Below, in pieces: positions 1-7,482 of a stretch of 64,000 nt of DNA (position 1 is the first letter of the stretch; each line of letters starts with the position of its first letter). Where the stretch lies: NCBI RefSeq assembly GCF_003258605.2, contig NZ_CP031264.1, positions 4,526,001 through 4,590,000 on the forward strand. The letters are read 5' to 3'. Source of the DNA: Peterkaempfera bronchialis (GTDB taxonomy: Bacteria; Actinomycetota; Actinomycetes; Streptomycetales; Streptomycetaceae). The notes beneath the pieces are model-generated. The model was not told the DNA's origin and made no database searches. It saw only the letters and a program-made list of their open reading frames with translations. The translations under genes and the position numbers were made by a program.

Positions 1-464
1 GCCGCGCACTGCGGGTGGTCCGCGCCCCCGGCCAGTACTGCCCGCCGGTCACCGAGCGCCCGTACGTCGCGTCCTTCTCCCCGGTGGCCAATATCGCGGT
101 CGGCGCGGAGACCCCCTGGGGCGTCGCCGGGATGCTCGCCGCCCGCTTCCCCGGCACCCGGGCCGAGAGCTTCGGCCCGGCCGACGCCGCCCCGGAGCGG
201 CTGCCCGCCCTGGTGGCCGCTGTCCTGGCCGCAGCCCAGGACCGTAGGATCGTGCTGGTAGTACGCGATGTGCATCGGCACGCCTGGATGGCTGCCGCAC
301 TGGAGGGCCTGCTGGCCGCCCGCCCCGACGCGATCGTCGTCGAGATGGGCGTCCCCCAGGCGCCGCCGGTCGGGGCACTGCACATCGCCACCCATGGTGC
401 GGCCCGTGTGTGCGGACTGGCCGCCGTAGAGGTCCTCACCGGGCAGCCGCCCGCGCTGGGGTAG
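1..464 (+). CDS. C-terminal part of a family 3 glycoside hydrolase (beta-N-acetylhexosaminidase-like), cut by the window edge
   Basis: The reading frame is open from base 3 and ends at a TAG before 465, so only the last ~150 residues are visible. They resemble the C-terminal domain of actinomycete GH3 proteins of the NagZ/beta-hexosaminidase type; the blocks VVRDVHRHAWM, PDAIVVEMGVPQ and HIATHGAARVCGLAA are what I recognise. The catalytic TIM barrel lies outside the window, so activity cannot be judged. The next gene, 26 bases downstream on the same strand, is a SIS-domain sugar-phosphate protein, which fits release and use of amino sugars from chitin or peptidoglycan. The assignment rests on remembered family similarity. 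Confidence 0.6.
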   Translation, partial: RALRVVRAPGQYCPPVTERPYVASFSPVANIAVGAETPWGVAGMLAARFPGTRAESFGPADAAPERLPALVAAVLAAAQDRRIVLVVRDVHRHAWMAAALEGLLAARPDAIVVEMGVPQAPPVGALHIATHGAARVCGLAAVEVLTGQPPALG

Positions 465-490
465 AACCACCTTCTCTGGAGGCCCACCAG

Positions 491-1564
491 ATGTCCGACA
501 CGCACGCCGTCACCCCCGGCTCCGTCCCCGTCCCGGGACACCTCATGGCGGGGGAGATGGCCGAGCAGCCGGCCGTCCTGCGGCGCATCCTCGACGAGGG
601 CGCGCCCCGCATCCGCGAGACCGCCGCCGAGATCGCGGCCCGCAGTCCCCGCTTCGTCCTGCTCACCGCACGCGGCACCTCCGACAATGCGGCGCTGTAC
701 GCCAAGTACCTGGTCGAGGTCCTGCTGGGCAAGCCGGCCGGTCTCACCTCGATGTCCACCACCACGGCGTACGGCGCCAGGCAGGACCTCACCGACTGCC
801 TGGTGATCACCGTCAGCCAGTCCGGCGGCTCACCGGACCTGGTGGCCTCCACCCGGGCCGCCCGGGAGGCCGGGGCCATCACGCTGGCCGTCACCAACAA
901 CCCCGGCTCCCCGCTGGCCGAGGTCTCCGAGTACCACATCGACGTCCTGGCCGGTCCGGAGAAGGCGCTGCCGGCCACCAAGACGTACACCGCCGAACTG
1001 CTCGCCCTCTACCTCTTCGTGGAGGGCCTGCGCGGGGGCGACGGGGCCGCCGCCAAGGACCTCCCGGAGCTGGCCGCCGCCGTCCTGGCCCGCCAGGACG
1101 AGGTGCGCAAGCTGGCCGAGCGCTACCGCTTCGCCCAGCGGCTGGTGCTCACCTCGCGCGGCTACGGCTACCCGACCGCCCGCGAGGCGGCGCTCAAGCT
1201 CATGGAGACCACCTACATCCCGGCCTCCCCGTTCTCCGGCGCCGACCTGCTGCACGGGCCGCTGGCCATGGTGGACAACGTCTCCCCGGTGATCGCCATC
1301 GTGCCCGACGGCAAGGGCGGCGAGGCGCTCCAGCCGGTCCTGGACCGGCTTCGCGGCCGAGGCGCCGACCTGGTCGTCATCGGCCCCCAGGACCAGGTGG
1401 ACGCCGCCTCCGCCGGGTTCGCCCTGCCGCCCGGCGTCCCCGAGGAGGTACAGCCGATCCTGGAGATCCTGCCCCTCCAGCGGCTCGCCTACGAGGTCAC
1501 CATCGCGCGCGGCCAGGACCCCGACGCCCCCCGCGCCCTCGCCAAGGTCACCGAAACCCGCTGA
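491..1564 (+). CDS. SIS-domain aminosugar-phosphate isomerase/deaminase-like protein
   Basis: 357 residues from the ATG at 491, preceded by a GGAGG-like site around 477-481; an upstream in-frame start overlapping the previous gene is less likely. Two SIS domains are visible: the first has TARGTSDNAALYAKY and VITVSQSGGSPD, the second YGYPTAREAALKLMET and SGADLLHGPLAMV. This is the arrangement of the isomerase half of GlmS and of NagB-II/AgaS deaminases, without the glutaminase domain. It probably acts in the cytoplasm on glucosamine-6-phosphate or a related sugar. Its position directly after a GH3 hexosaminidase-like gene supports a role in amino-sugar use. The exact substrate is not determinable from sequence. 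Confidence 0.8.
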   Translation: MSDTHAVTPGSVPVPGHLMAGEMAEQPAVLRRILDEGAPRIRETAAEIAARSPRFVLLTARGTSDNAALYAKYLVEVLLGKPAGLTSMSTTTAYGARQDLTDCLVITVSQSGGSPDLVASTRAAREAGAITLAVTNNPGSPLAEVSEYHIDVLAGPEKALPATKTYTAELLALYLFVEGLRGGDGAAAKDLPELAAAVLARQDEVRKLAERYRFAQRLVLTSRGYGYPTAREAALKLMETTYIPASPFSGADLLHGPLAMVDNVSPVIAIVPDGKGGEALQPVLDRLRGRGADLVVIGPQDQVDAASAGFALPPGVPEEVQPILEILPLQRLAYEVTIARGQDPDAPRALAKVTETR

Positions 1565-1571
1565 CCCCCCC

Positions 1572-1603
1572 GGCCCCGGCCGCCCCCCACGGCCGCCGGG
1601 GCC
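1572..1603. terminator. Bidirectional hairpin between convergent genes
   Basis: GGCCCCGGC (1572-1580) pairs with GCCGGGGCC (1595-1603). It lies between the stops of the SIS gene (+) and the YeiH-type gene (-), so it can end both transcripts. There is no T tract, as is usual in Streptomyces. Confidence 0.55.
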
Positions 1604-1613
1604 ATCCCCGTCG

Positions 1614-2681
1614 TCAGGTCGTCAGCCGTACGCCGGCGTAGGCGACGGTGGCGATCAGCAGCCAGGAGGCCAGGCCCACCAGCAGGGCCCGGCCGCCCGT
1701 GCGGACCAGGCGGCGGACATCCACCGCGCTGCCCAGCCCGAACAGCGCCGCAGCCAGCAGTACCTCGTCCAGCCGGGCCGCCGCCGCCAGCCAACCCGCC
1801 GGGACCGCCCCGGTACTGCGCAGCGCCACCATGGCCAGGAAGCCCACCACGAAGAGCGGCACCACGGCCGGGCGGCGCCCGGACACCGCCGGGCGGGAGC
1901 GGCGCCGTACCAGGGCCGTCCCCGCGACGATCGGCGCCAGCAGGGCCACCCGCATCAGCTTCACCACCACCGCCTGCGCCAGCGCAGCAGGCCCGGCGGT
2001 CTGCCCGACGGCCACCACCTGCCCCACATCATGGACGCTGGCCCCCGCCCACCGGCCGAACTGAAGGTCGGTCAGACCCAGCGGGTGGTGCAGCAACGGC
2101 AGTACCGCGATGGCCAGGCTGCCGCAGAGGGTGACCAGCGCGACCGCCGTGACCACGTCGTCATCCTCGCTCTCGGTCACCCCGTTCACGGCGGCGACGG
2201 CCGAGGCGCCGCAGATGGAGAACCCGGCGGCGATCAGCAGCGGTTGGTCGCCCGGCAGCCCGAGGCGGTGCCCCAGCCACCGGGTACCGAAGAAGGTGGC
2301 GGCCACCACGGCCACCACCACGGCCAGCGTCGGCCACCCCAGGCCCAGCACATCGCCCAGCGCCAGCTTCAGCCCCAGCAGCACCACCCCCGCCCGCATC
2401 ACCCGCCGCCCGGCGAACTCCAGCCCCGGCCGGGTCGCCGCCGGCAGCAGCCGCAGCCGCCCGCACCGCAGGTTGGCCGCCGCCACGCCCAGCACCACCG
2501 CCGCCGTCAGCACGGCCAGCGACGGCAGCAGCCGGTTGACCGCCAGGGCCGCACAGACGGCCAGCGCGGCAGCGGCCAGCCCCGGCAGCAGACGGACCAC
2601 CGGGCGCGGCTGCTCCGGGAGGGGCTGCTCCGGGAGGGGTGGCAGCTCCGTTGCGCTGGGCCGATACGGCGTGGTCGTCAT
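1614..2681 (-). CDS. YeiH-family (UPF0324) putative sulfate/anion exporter
   Basis: 355 residues from the ATG at 2681, chosen because CCCTCC at 2690-2695 (GGAGGG on the coding strand) sits 8 nt upstream; a longer version starting at 2741 would put its start inside the LysR operator. The protein is a polytopic membrane protein with about 10 hydrophobic segments. It carries the family blocks RRVMRAGVVLLGLKLALGD, GFSICGASAVAAV and ASVHDVGQVVAVG. The divergent LysR gene is the usual neighbour of this family (YeiE-YeiH in E. coli). The substrate is uncertain; sulfate/sulfite efflux is the usual proposal. Confidence 0.85.
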   Translation of the reverse strand: MTTTPYRPSATELPPLPEQPLPEQPRPVVRLLPGLAAAALAVCAALAVNRLLPSLAVLTAAVVLGVAAANLRCGRLRLLPAATRPGLEFAGRRVMRAGVVLLGLKLALGDVLGLGWPTLAVVVAVVAATFFGTRWLGHRLGLPGDQPLLIAAGFSICGASAVAAVNGVTESEDDDVVTAVALVTLCGSLAIAVLPLLHHPLGLTDLQFGRWAGASVHDVGQVVAVGQTAGPAALAQAVVVKLMRVALLAPIVAGTALVRRRSRPAVSGRRPAVVPLFVVGFLAMVALRSTGAVPAGWLAAAARLDEVLLAAALFGLGSAVDVRRLVRTGGRALLVGLASWLLIATVAYAGVRLTT

Positions 2682-2738
2682 ACCCACGACCCTCCGCCCG
2701 GCGGTCGGCGGCCGGTAGCCGGTGATCACCTGGGACGT

Positions 2739-2755
2739 CATAGGGTTGCCCTATG
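2739..2755. promoter_or_regulatory. LysR-type operator overlapping the lysR start codon
   Basis: CATAGGG (2739-2745) and CCCTATG (2749-2755) form a perfect dyad around TTG. Inside it, ATA-N9-TAT (2740-2754) matches the T-N11-A LysR-type box. A second perfect 10-bp palindrome, GGTGATCACC, lies at 2721-2730. The right arm contains the ATG of the LysR gene at 2753, so binding could block its own expression while controlling the divergent transporter. Confidence 0.6.
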
Positions 2756-3697
2756 GCCAGAGACCATTCCGAAGGCGGCTCCGCACCCGCCCCCGGCCGA
2801 CTGCCCGACCTGGGCGCGCTGCAACTGCTGGTCGCCGTCGCCGAGACCGGCAGCCTGGGTCAGGCCGCCGCCCGCCTGCGCATCAGCCAGCCCACCGCCA
2901 GCGAGCGGATGCGCACCCTGGAACGGCGGCTGGGCCTGCAACTGCTGGTCCGCGCCACCACCGGATCGCAGCTCACGCCCGCCGGGCAGGTCGTCACCGA
3001 CTGGGCCCGCAGGCTGCTCGACCAGGCCGAGACCCTGGTCGAGGGCGTCGCCGCGCTCCGGGCCCAGCAGCAGGGCAGCCTCAAGGTGGCCGCCAGCCTC
3101 ACCCTGGCCGAACATCTGCTGCCCGGCTGGCTGGCCGCGCTGCGCGAGGCCGACCCGCACATCCATGTGGCGCTGCGGGTCGCCAACAGCCACCAGGTGG
3201 TCCAGGCACTGCGCCGGGGGGAGACGGACCTGGGCTTCATCGAGGGCCCCTGGACGCCGCCGGACCTCACCGCCGCCCCGGTCGGCCGCGACCGGCTGGT
3301 CATCGTGGCCGCCCCCGGCCATCCCTGGGCACGCCGCCGCCGACCCGTCACCGGCGAGGAACTCGCCGCCACCCCGCTGCTGCTGCGCGAATCCGGCTCC
3401 GGCACCCGGGAGACCCTGGAACGGGCGCTCCGCCCCTGGCACGGGCCCCAGGTGCCGGTACTGGAACTCGGCTCCACCGCCCCGCTGCGCGCCGCCGCAC
3501 TCGCCGGAGCCGCCCCGGCCGTCCTCTCCGAACTCGCCGTCCGCCAGGACCTCGCCGACGGCCGCCTGGTCGAGGTCCCGCACGACGAGGGGCTACCCCT
3601 CTCCCGCACCCTCCGCGCCGTCTGGCCCACCGGCACCCGCCTCCCCGACCCCGCCCTCCACCTCCTCCGCGTCGCCCGCCGCGCCACCCCCACCTGA
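2753..3697 (+). CDS. LysR-family transcriptional regulator
   Basis: 314 residues. The N-terminal winged helix-turn-helix (about residues 20-80) has LGQAAARLRISQPTASERM and RRLGLQLLVRATTGS; the rest is a periplasmic-binding-protein-like effector domain with VAASLTLAEHLLPGW and LLLRESGSGTRETLE. It is divergent from the YeiH-type exporter gene and probably controls it through the intervening dyad. There is no strong ribosome site; a weak AGGG lies at 2742-2745, so initiation may be near-leaderless. The C-terminal codons (…RRATPT) are copied 51 bp downstream at the start of the C-rich tandem array. Confidence 0.9.
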   Translation: MARDHSEGGSAPAPGRLPDLGALQLLVAVAETGSLGQAAARLRISQPTASERMRTLERRLGLQLLVRATTGSQLTPAGQVVTDWARRLLDQAETLVEGVAALRAQQQGSLKVAASLTLAEHLLPGWLAALREADPHIHVALRVANSHQVVQALRRGETDLGFIEGPWTPPDLTAAPVGRDRLVIVAAPGHPWARRRRPVTGEELAATPLLLRESGSGTRETLERALRPWHGPQVPVLELGSTAPLRAAALAGAAPAVLSELAVRQDLADGRLVEVPHDEGLPLSRTLRAVWPTGTRLPDPALHLLRVARRATPT

Positions 3698-3749
3698 GCC
3701 GCCGCCTCCCCGCTCCCGCCCACGCACCGCCGCGCCACCCCCACCTGAG

Positions 3750-4241
3750 CCACCCCCTCCCGCGCCACCCCCTCCCGCGCCACCCCCTCCCGCGCCACCC
3801 CCTCCCGCGCCACCCCCTCCCGCGCCACCCCCTCCCGCGCCACCCCCTCCCGCGCCACCCCCTCCCGCGCCACCCCCTCCCGCGCCACCCCCTCCCGCGC
3901 CACCCCTCCCGCGCCACCCCCTCCCGCGCCACCCCCTCCCGCGCCACCCCCTCCCGCGCCACCCCCTCCCGCGCCACCCCCTCCCGCGCCACCCCCCCCC
4001 CCCCCCCCCCCCCCCCCCCCGCGCCACCCCTCCCGCGCCACCCCCTCCCGCGCCACCCCCTCCCGCATCACCCCCTCCCGCATCACCCCTCCCGCATCAC
4101 CCCCTCCCGCATCACCCCCTCCCGCATCACCCCCTCCCGCATCACCCCCTCCCGCATCACCCCCTCCCGCATCACCCCTCCCGCATCACCCCCTCCCGCA
4201 TCACCCCCTCCCGCATCACCCCTCCCACATCACCCCCTCCC
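3750..4241. repeat. C-rich 15-bp tandem repeat array, two homogenised variants
   Basis: About 32 units of a 15-bp repeat, with occasional 14-bp units that lack one C. The left block (3750 to about 4065) uses CCACCCCCTCCCGCG; the right block (about 4066-4240) changes GCGCCAC to GCATCAC throughout. A run of 29 C interrupts the left block. It fills most of the 598-base gap between the LysR gene and the PemK-like gene. The opposite strand is a dense series of G4-5 tracts, so quadruplex or i-motif structure is likely. Long open frames through it (GGGGA or APPPP repeats) are by-products of the 15-bp period. Confidence 0.95.
3992..4020. repeat. Homopolymer of 29 C
   Basis: An uninterrupted C run inside the tandem array. 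It could be real slippage within the repeat or a collapsed or mis-called stretch of the assembly; its length should be treated as uncertain. Confidence 0.8.
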
Positions 4242-4295
4242 AACCCCCCATCGGGGCCGGCCGGTTGCCCGGAGGGGGCCCGCTACCCTGTGCGC

Positions 4296-4748
4296 GTGAC
4301 CGAGATGATCAGCAGCGAGTCCGAGTTCCCCGGCCGCTCCGGGGCGTCCGCCACGGTGGAGGTCGAGCCGGCCGGGGTCGGGCCGGTACGCACCAGCTAT
4401 GCGCCGGACCACGACGGCGACCCCGACCCGGGCGAGGTCGTCTGGACCTGGGTGCCCTACGAGGAGCACGACGGCCGGGGCAAGGACCGCCCCGTCCTGG
4501 TCGTCGCCCGCGAACACGGCGGCACCCTGCTGGCCGTGATGCTGTCCAGCAAGTCCCACGACGGCGACCGCGACTGGGTGCCCATCGGCTCGGGCCCCTG
4601 GGACGGTTCGGGCCGCGACTCCTGGGTCGCCCTCGACCGGGTGCTGCGGGTGCACCCCGCCGGCATGCGCCGCGAGGCCTGTGCCCTGGACCGGGCCCGC
4701 TTCGGCCTGGTCGTGGACCACCTGCGGCTGCGCTACCGCTGGCGCTGA
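4296..4748 (+). CDS. PemK/MazF-like protein
   Basis: 150 residues from the GTG at 4296. TACCCT (4284-4289) ends 6 nt before the start, so the transcript is probably leaderless; the ATG at 4305 is an alternative. After a ~45-residue acidic N-terminus the fold of PemK/MazF endoribonucleases is suggested by EVVWTWVPYEE, GKDRPVLVVAREHGG, LAVMLSSKS and the late DSWVALDRVLRVHPA. No antitoxin-like small gene is adjacent on either side, and the protein is longer than a classic MazF (~110), so it may not be a toxin. RNA cleavage is known for the family but unproven here. Confidence 0.65.
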   Translation: MTEMISSESEFPGRSGASATVEVEPAGVGPVRTSYAPDHDGDPDPGEVVWTWVPYEEHDGRGKDRPVLVVAREHGGTLLAVMLSSKSHDGDRDWVPIGSGPWDGSGRDSWVALDRVLRVHPAGMRREACALDRARFGLVVDHLRLRYRWR

Positions 4749-4773
4749 GCCGGGCCGCCCCCGCACCGCGCAC

Positions 4774-5463
4774 TCAGCTGCCATAGAGGCTCCGACAGAG
4801 CGGCAGCAGCCCGCCGGGCAGCCGCCCGGAGTCGGCGCCCACGGTGCACATCACGCCCGGTCGCAGGGTCCGCTGCGGTGCCCGCGAGGAGTACGCGGCG
4901 GGTGACGCCTGCTGGGCCGACTCCGGGATGGGCTGGGGGTCGGTGTCCGCCGGCGGGGTGGGGGCGGGCACCGGCCCGGGGGGCGGGGTGCTGGGCGTAC
5001 GGGCGGGCTGGGTCGGTTCGGCGGTGCTGCTCGGCGTACGGGCGGGGGTGGCGGTCGGGGCGGGGGTGCCCGCCGGTCCGCTCGGGATGCCGGGCGTGTG
5101 CGAGGGGACGCTGCTCGGTGTGCGGGACGGCGGGGCCGGAGTGGTCTGCTCGGCTGTGGGGCTGTGCGGGGCCGTGGGGCTGTGCTGGGTCGCGGGTGTG
5201 TGCCGGGCCGGGGGAGTGTGCCGGACCGGGTGGGGGTGGTTGGCGGGCTGCTTGGCCGGGGTGTGGGTCCGGTGCGGCTGCGGCGGGGCGGGGGCGGACG
5301 CCGGGGCGGCGTGCGGGCGCGGCGCCGGGGGATCGGACTCGGTCCACGCCCCCGTGTCACCGGGTGCGTCCAGGTCGGGAGTGGCCGCCGGCGGGGCCTG
5401 GGTGATGCAGACGATGGCTGCCAGCAGCACCGGCAGCAGGGCGGTGAGGGCGGGACGGCTCAT
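4774..5463 (-). CDS. Secreted or anchored proline/threonine-rich protein of unknown function
   Basis: 229 residues from the ATG at 5463. The N-terminus MSRPALTALLPVLLAAIVC looks like a signal peptide or anchor. About 130 residues of Pro/Thr/His-rich low-complexity sequence follow, then a short C-terminal region with two cysteines (VMCTVGADSGRLPGGLLPLC). I recognise no catalytic domain. It is transcribed convergently with the PemK-like gene, and is on the same strand as the RsbW-like ATPase gene 83 bases upstream, so co-transcription is possible. A cell-wall-spanning linker protein is the simplest reading. Confidence that it is a real gene is moderate because GC-rich low-complexity frames are easily left open. 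Confidence 0.6.
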   Translation of the reverse strand: MSRPALTALLPVLLAAIVCITQAPPAATPDLDAPGDTGAWTESDPPAPRPHAAPASAPAPPQPHRTHTPAKQPANHPHPVRHTPPARHTPATQHSPTAPHSPTAEQTTPAPPSRTPSSVPSHTPGIPSGPAGTPAPTATPARTPSSTAEPTQPARTPSTPPPGPVPAPTPPADTDPQPIPESAQQASPAAYSSRAPQRTLRPGVMCTVGADSGRLPGGLLPLCRSLYGS

Positions 5464-5546
5464 GTCCGCACCGTCGCACGCGGGGGGAGCGGGGCGTCGC
5501 ACCCCCGCCGGGCCCGGTCCCGGCGGTCACCCGCAGGGAGGGCGGC

Positions 5547-6038
5547 TCAGCCGCAGTCGGAGGCGCTGACGGTCGCCCAGACGGCTTTGCCGGCGTGGTT
5601 GGGCGGGGTCCAGCCCCAGGACTCGCTGAGCGAGTCGATGAGGTGCAGTCCGCGCCCGCATTCGGAGAAGTAGTCGGGCTCCCTGACGACCGGTACATCG
5701 GTGCTGGGGTCGGAGACGGCGCAGACGACGGTCCGGCCCCGGCGCAGCAGTCCCAGCCCGACCAGATTGGGTGTGCCGGCCACGGCCAGGTCGCGGGAGC
5801 CGGTCAAACCATGCCGGATGGCATTGGACAGCATTTCGGACACGATCACCTCGACATTGTCGACGAGGGCGTCCATCTCCCAGCCGCACAGGGTCGACCG
5901 GGTGAAGTGCCGGGCCACCCCGGCCGCCAGGACGTCACCGCTGAGTGCGCAGGTGGCAAAGGTTCCGGCGTTGGTCCGGTCGTCGTCCGGCCCCGTGGGC
6001 AGGACGGTGGCCGGGTAAATCGCCGTATCCGCTGTCAT
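5547..6038 (-). CDS. RsbW-like ATP-binding (HATPase_c) anti-sigma/regulatory protein
   Basis: 163 residues from the ATG at 6038, with GGAG just upstream; the open frame continues to 6227 but that part is a cysteine-rich translation of the repeat-containing intergenic DNA. A single GHKL ATPase domain is visible: N-box VIVSEMLSNAIRHG, then VCAVSDPSTDVPVV and the lid SECGRGLHLIDSLSESWGW. Streptomyces have dozens of such small ATPases, some being anti-sigma or anti-anti-sigma kinases. It is divergent from a DUF397-XRE pair, a common arrangement of WhiJ-like regulatory loci. No sigma partner is visible here. Confidence 0.85.
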   Translation of the reverse strand: MTADTAIYPATVLPTGPDDDRTNAGTFATCALSGDVLAAGVARHFTRSTLCGWEMDALVDNVEVIVSEMLSNAIRHGLTGSRDLAVAGTPNLVGLGLLRRGRTVVCAVSDPSTDVPVVREPDYFSECGRGLHLIDSLSESWGWTPPNHAGKAVWATVSASDCG

Positions 6039-6124
6039 CACGATCTCCGTGGAGCCTCTCGGGGCATTCGGCGCGAACGGTGCCTGCCGCACCACTATCC
6101 CTGCCACGCCCCTGTCGCTGCAAG

Positions 6125-6196
6125 CACATCTGCAATTACAGTCGTAAGCGCAGCGGTAAGTACAGCCGCAAGTGCAAATGCACGTGCACGCGCACA
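6125..6196. repeat. Six phased 12-bp degenerate repeats in a divergent promoter region
   Basis: Six consecutive 12-mers with a consensus near YRCAN-NYGYAAG, for example TACAGTCGTAAG (6137-6148), CGCAGCGGTAAG (6149-6160) and TACAGCCGCAAG (6161-6172). The stretch is much less GC-rich than its surroundings. It lies between the ATPase gene (-) and the DUF397 gene (+). A multi-site operator for the XRE protein encoded downstream is the natural interpretation, by inference. Confidence 0.6.
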
Positions 6197-6218
6197 TGAG
6201 GATGAAGGAGCAGCTCAG

Positions 6219-6491
6219 ATGCAGCACCTCCCCAATGGTGTCCAGGCCACCCGAATCCAGGGCGTGACCTGGAAGAAGAGCCGCCGCAGCAACCCCAATG
6301 GGAACTGTGTGGAGCTTGCCGAGCTCCCCGGCGGCGGCGCCGCGATCCGTAATTCCCGCGACCCGGAGGGGCCGGCCCTCATCTACACCCCGGATGAGAT
6401 CGCCGCGTTCATCGGCGGCGTGAAGGACGGCGACTTCGATGCGCTGGCGCCCGGCAGCGCTGTACCGAACGGGGCGTCAGTGGAAGACTGA
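6219..6491 (+). CDS. DUF397 protein
   Basis: 90 residues from the ATG at 6219 with AAGGAG at 6205-6210. The DUF397 signature is clear: WKKSRRSNPNGNCVELAEL, AIRNSRDPEGPALIYTPDEIAAFI. DUF397 proteins are small actinomycete partners of XRE/DUF5753 regulators, the BldB/WhiJ-type systems that act in development and antibiotic control. The XRE gene follows 32 bases downstream, so the two are surely co-transcribed. It has a ~20-residue C-terminal extension (DALAPGSAVPNGASVED) beyond the usual domain. Confidence 0.9.
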   Translation: MQHLPNGVQATRIQGVTWKKSRRSNPNGNCVELAELPGGGAAIRNSRDPEGPALIYTPDEIAAFIGGVKDGDFDALAPGSAVPNGASVED

Positions 6492-6523
6492 GTGCCTGCG
6501 CGCAGTCACTCAGGGGAGTCGGT

Positions 6524-7432
6524 ATGACCGCCATGCGGCCTGGCAGCGAGCCGTCCATAAGGCGCTACCTCGATCAGCCTCGGGGCGGGCCGACGGTGCT
6601 GCGCATCGTGCTGGGTACGCAGCTGCGCCGGCTGCGCGAGTCGCGCGGCATCAGCCGTGAGGCGGCGGGGGACGCCATCCGCGCCTCCCATGCCAAGATC
6701 AGCCGCCTGGAGCTGGGGCGGGTGGGCTTCAAGGACCGGGACGTCTCCGACCTGCTCACCCTGTACGGCGTCGTCGGCGAGACGCGGCGGACGGACTTCC
6801 TCGCGCTGGCCCGGCAGGCCAGTACACCGGGCTGGTGGAACCAGTACGGTGACATCCTGCCGGGCTGGTTCGAGACGCACATCGGCCTGGAGGAGGCGGC
6901 CTCGGTCATCCGGACCTACGAGGTCCAGTTCGTCCCGGGTCTGGTGCAGACCGAGGAGTACGCCCGCGCGGTCGTCCGGCTGGGCCACCCCAGGGCCTCG
7001 CTGCGCGAGGTGGAGCGCCGGGTCGAGCTGCGGATGAAGCGTCAGCAGCTGCTGGAGACCCCGGGTGCGCCGCGCCTCTGGGCGGTGATGGACGAGGCGT
7101 CGCTGCGTCGGCCGCTGGGCGACTCGGCGATGATGCGGGCTCAGTTCGAGCTGCTGCTGGAGGCCGCCCAGCGTCCCAATGTGACGCTCCAGGTGGCGCC
7201 GTTCGCCGTCGGTGGCCTCGCTGCGGCGGGCGGACCGATCACCATCCTGCGGTTCCAGGAGCCGGACCTGCCGGACATCGTCTACCTGGAGCAGCTGACC
7301 AGCGCCCTCTACCTGGACAAGCAGGAGGAGGTCGACAGCTATCTGGCGGTGATCGACCGGCTGTGCGCGGAGGCGTTCTCGCCCCGGCAGACCATGGGCT
7401 TCCTCAAGGACCTCATCGCCCAGACCGGCTGA
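6524..7432 (+). CDS. XRE-family regulator with DUF5753 domain
   Basis: 302 residues; GGGGAG precedes the start. An N-terminal Cro/CI helix-turn-helix (residues about 28-75: LGTQLRRLRESRGISREAAG … ASHAKISRLELGRVGF) is followed by a DUF5753 domain (about 115-290) with YEVQFVPGLVQTEEYARAV, RQQLLETPGAPRLWAVMDEASLRRP and DLPDIVYLEQLTSALYL. This is the WhiJ-like class. It is the second gene of the DUF397-XRE pair, and its likely operator is the 12-bp repeat run upstream. The DUF5753 domain is thought to mediate partner or ligand control; the ligand is unknown. Confidence 0.92.
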   Translation: MTAMRPGSEPSIRRYLDQPRGGPTVLRIVLGTQLRRLRESRGISREAAGDAIRASHAKISRLELGRVGFKDRDVSDLLTLYGVVGETRRTDFLALARQASTPGWWNQYGDILPGWFETHIGLEEAASVIRTYEVQFVPGLVQTEEYARAVVRLGHPRASLREVERRVELRMKRQQLLETPGAPRLWAVMDEASLRRPLGDSAMMRAQFELLLEAAQRPNVTLQVAPFAVGGLAAAGGPITILRFQEPDLPDIVYLEQLTSALYLDKQEEVDSYLAVIDRLCAEAFSPRQTMGFLKDLIAQTG

Positions 7433-7482
7433 ACGCCCCCCGCCCCCCACTCCCCGCCCCCCACTCCCGCCCCCCGGGCCGA

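Noticed and set aside
2860-4086. Long minus-strand open frame with GGGGA-type repeats across the C-rich array
   Set aside because: The 15-bp period keeps several frames open on both strands. There is no ribosome site or domain, and the composition is pure repeat.
3750-4241. CRISPR array
   Set aside because: Units are only 15 bp, directly adjacent without spacers, and no cas gene is present.
6039-6227. Cysteine-rich N-terminal extension of the RsbW-like ATPase
   Set aside because: It is a translation of the 12-bp repeat DNA (repeated CxCxC). The ATG at 6038 has a good ribosome site and begins where the family begins.
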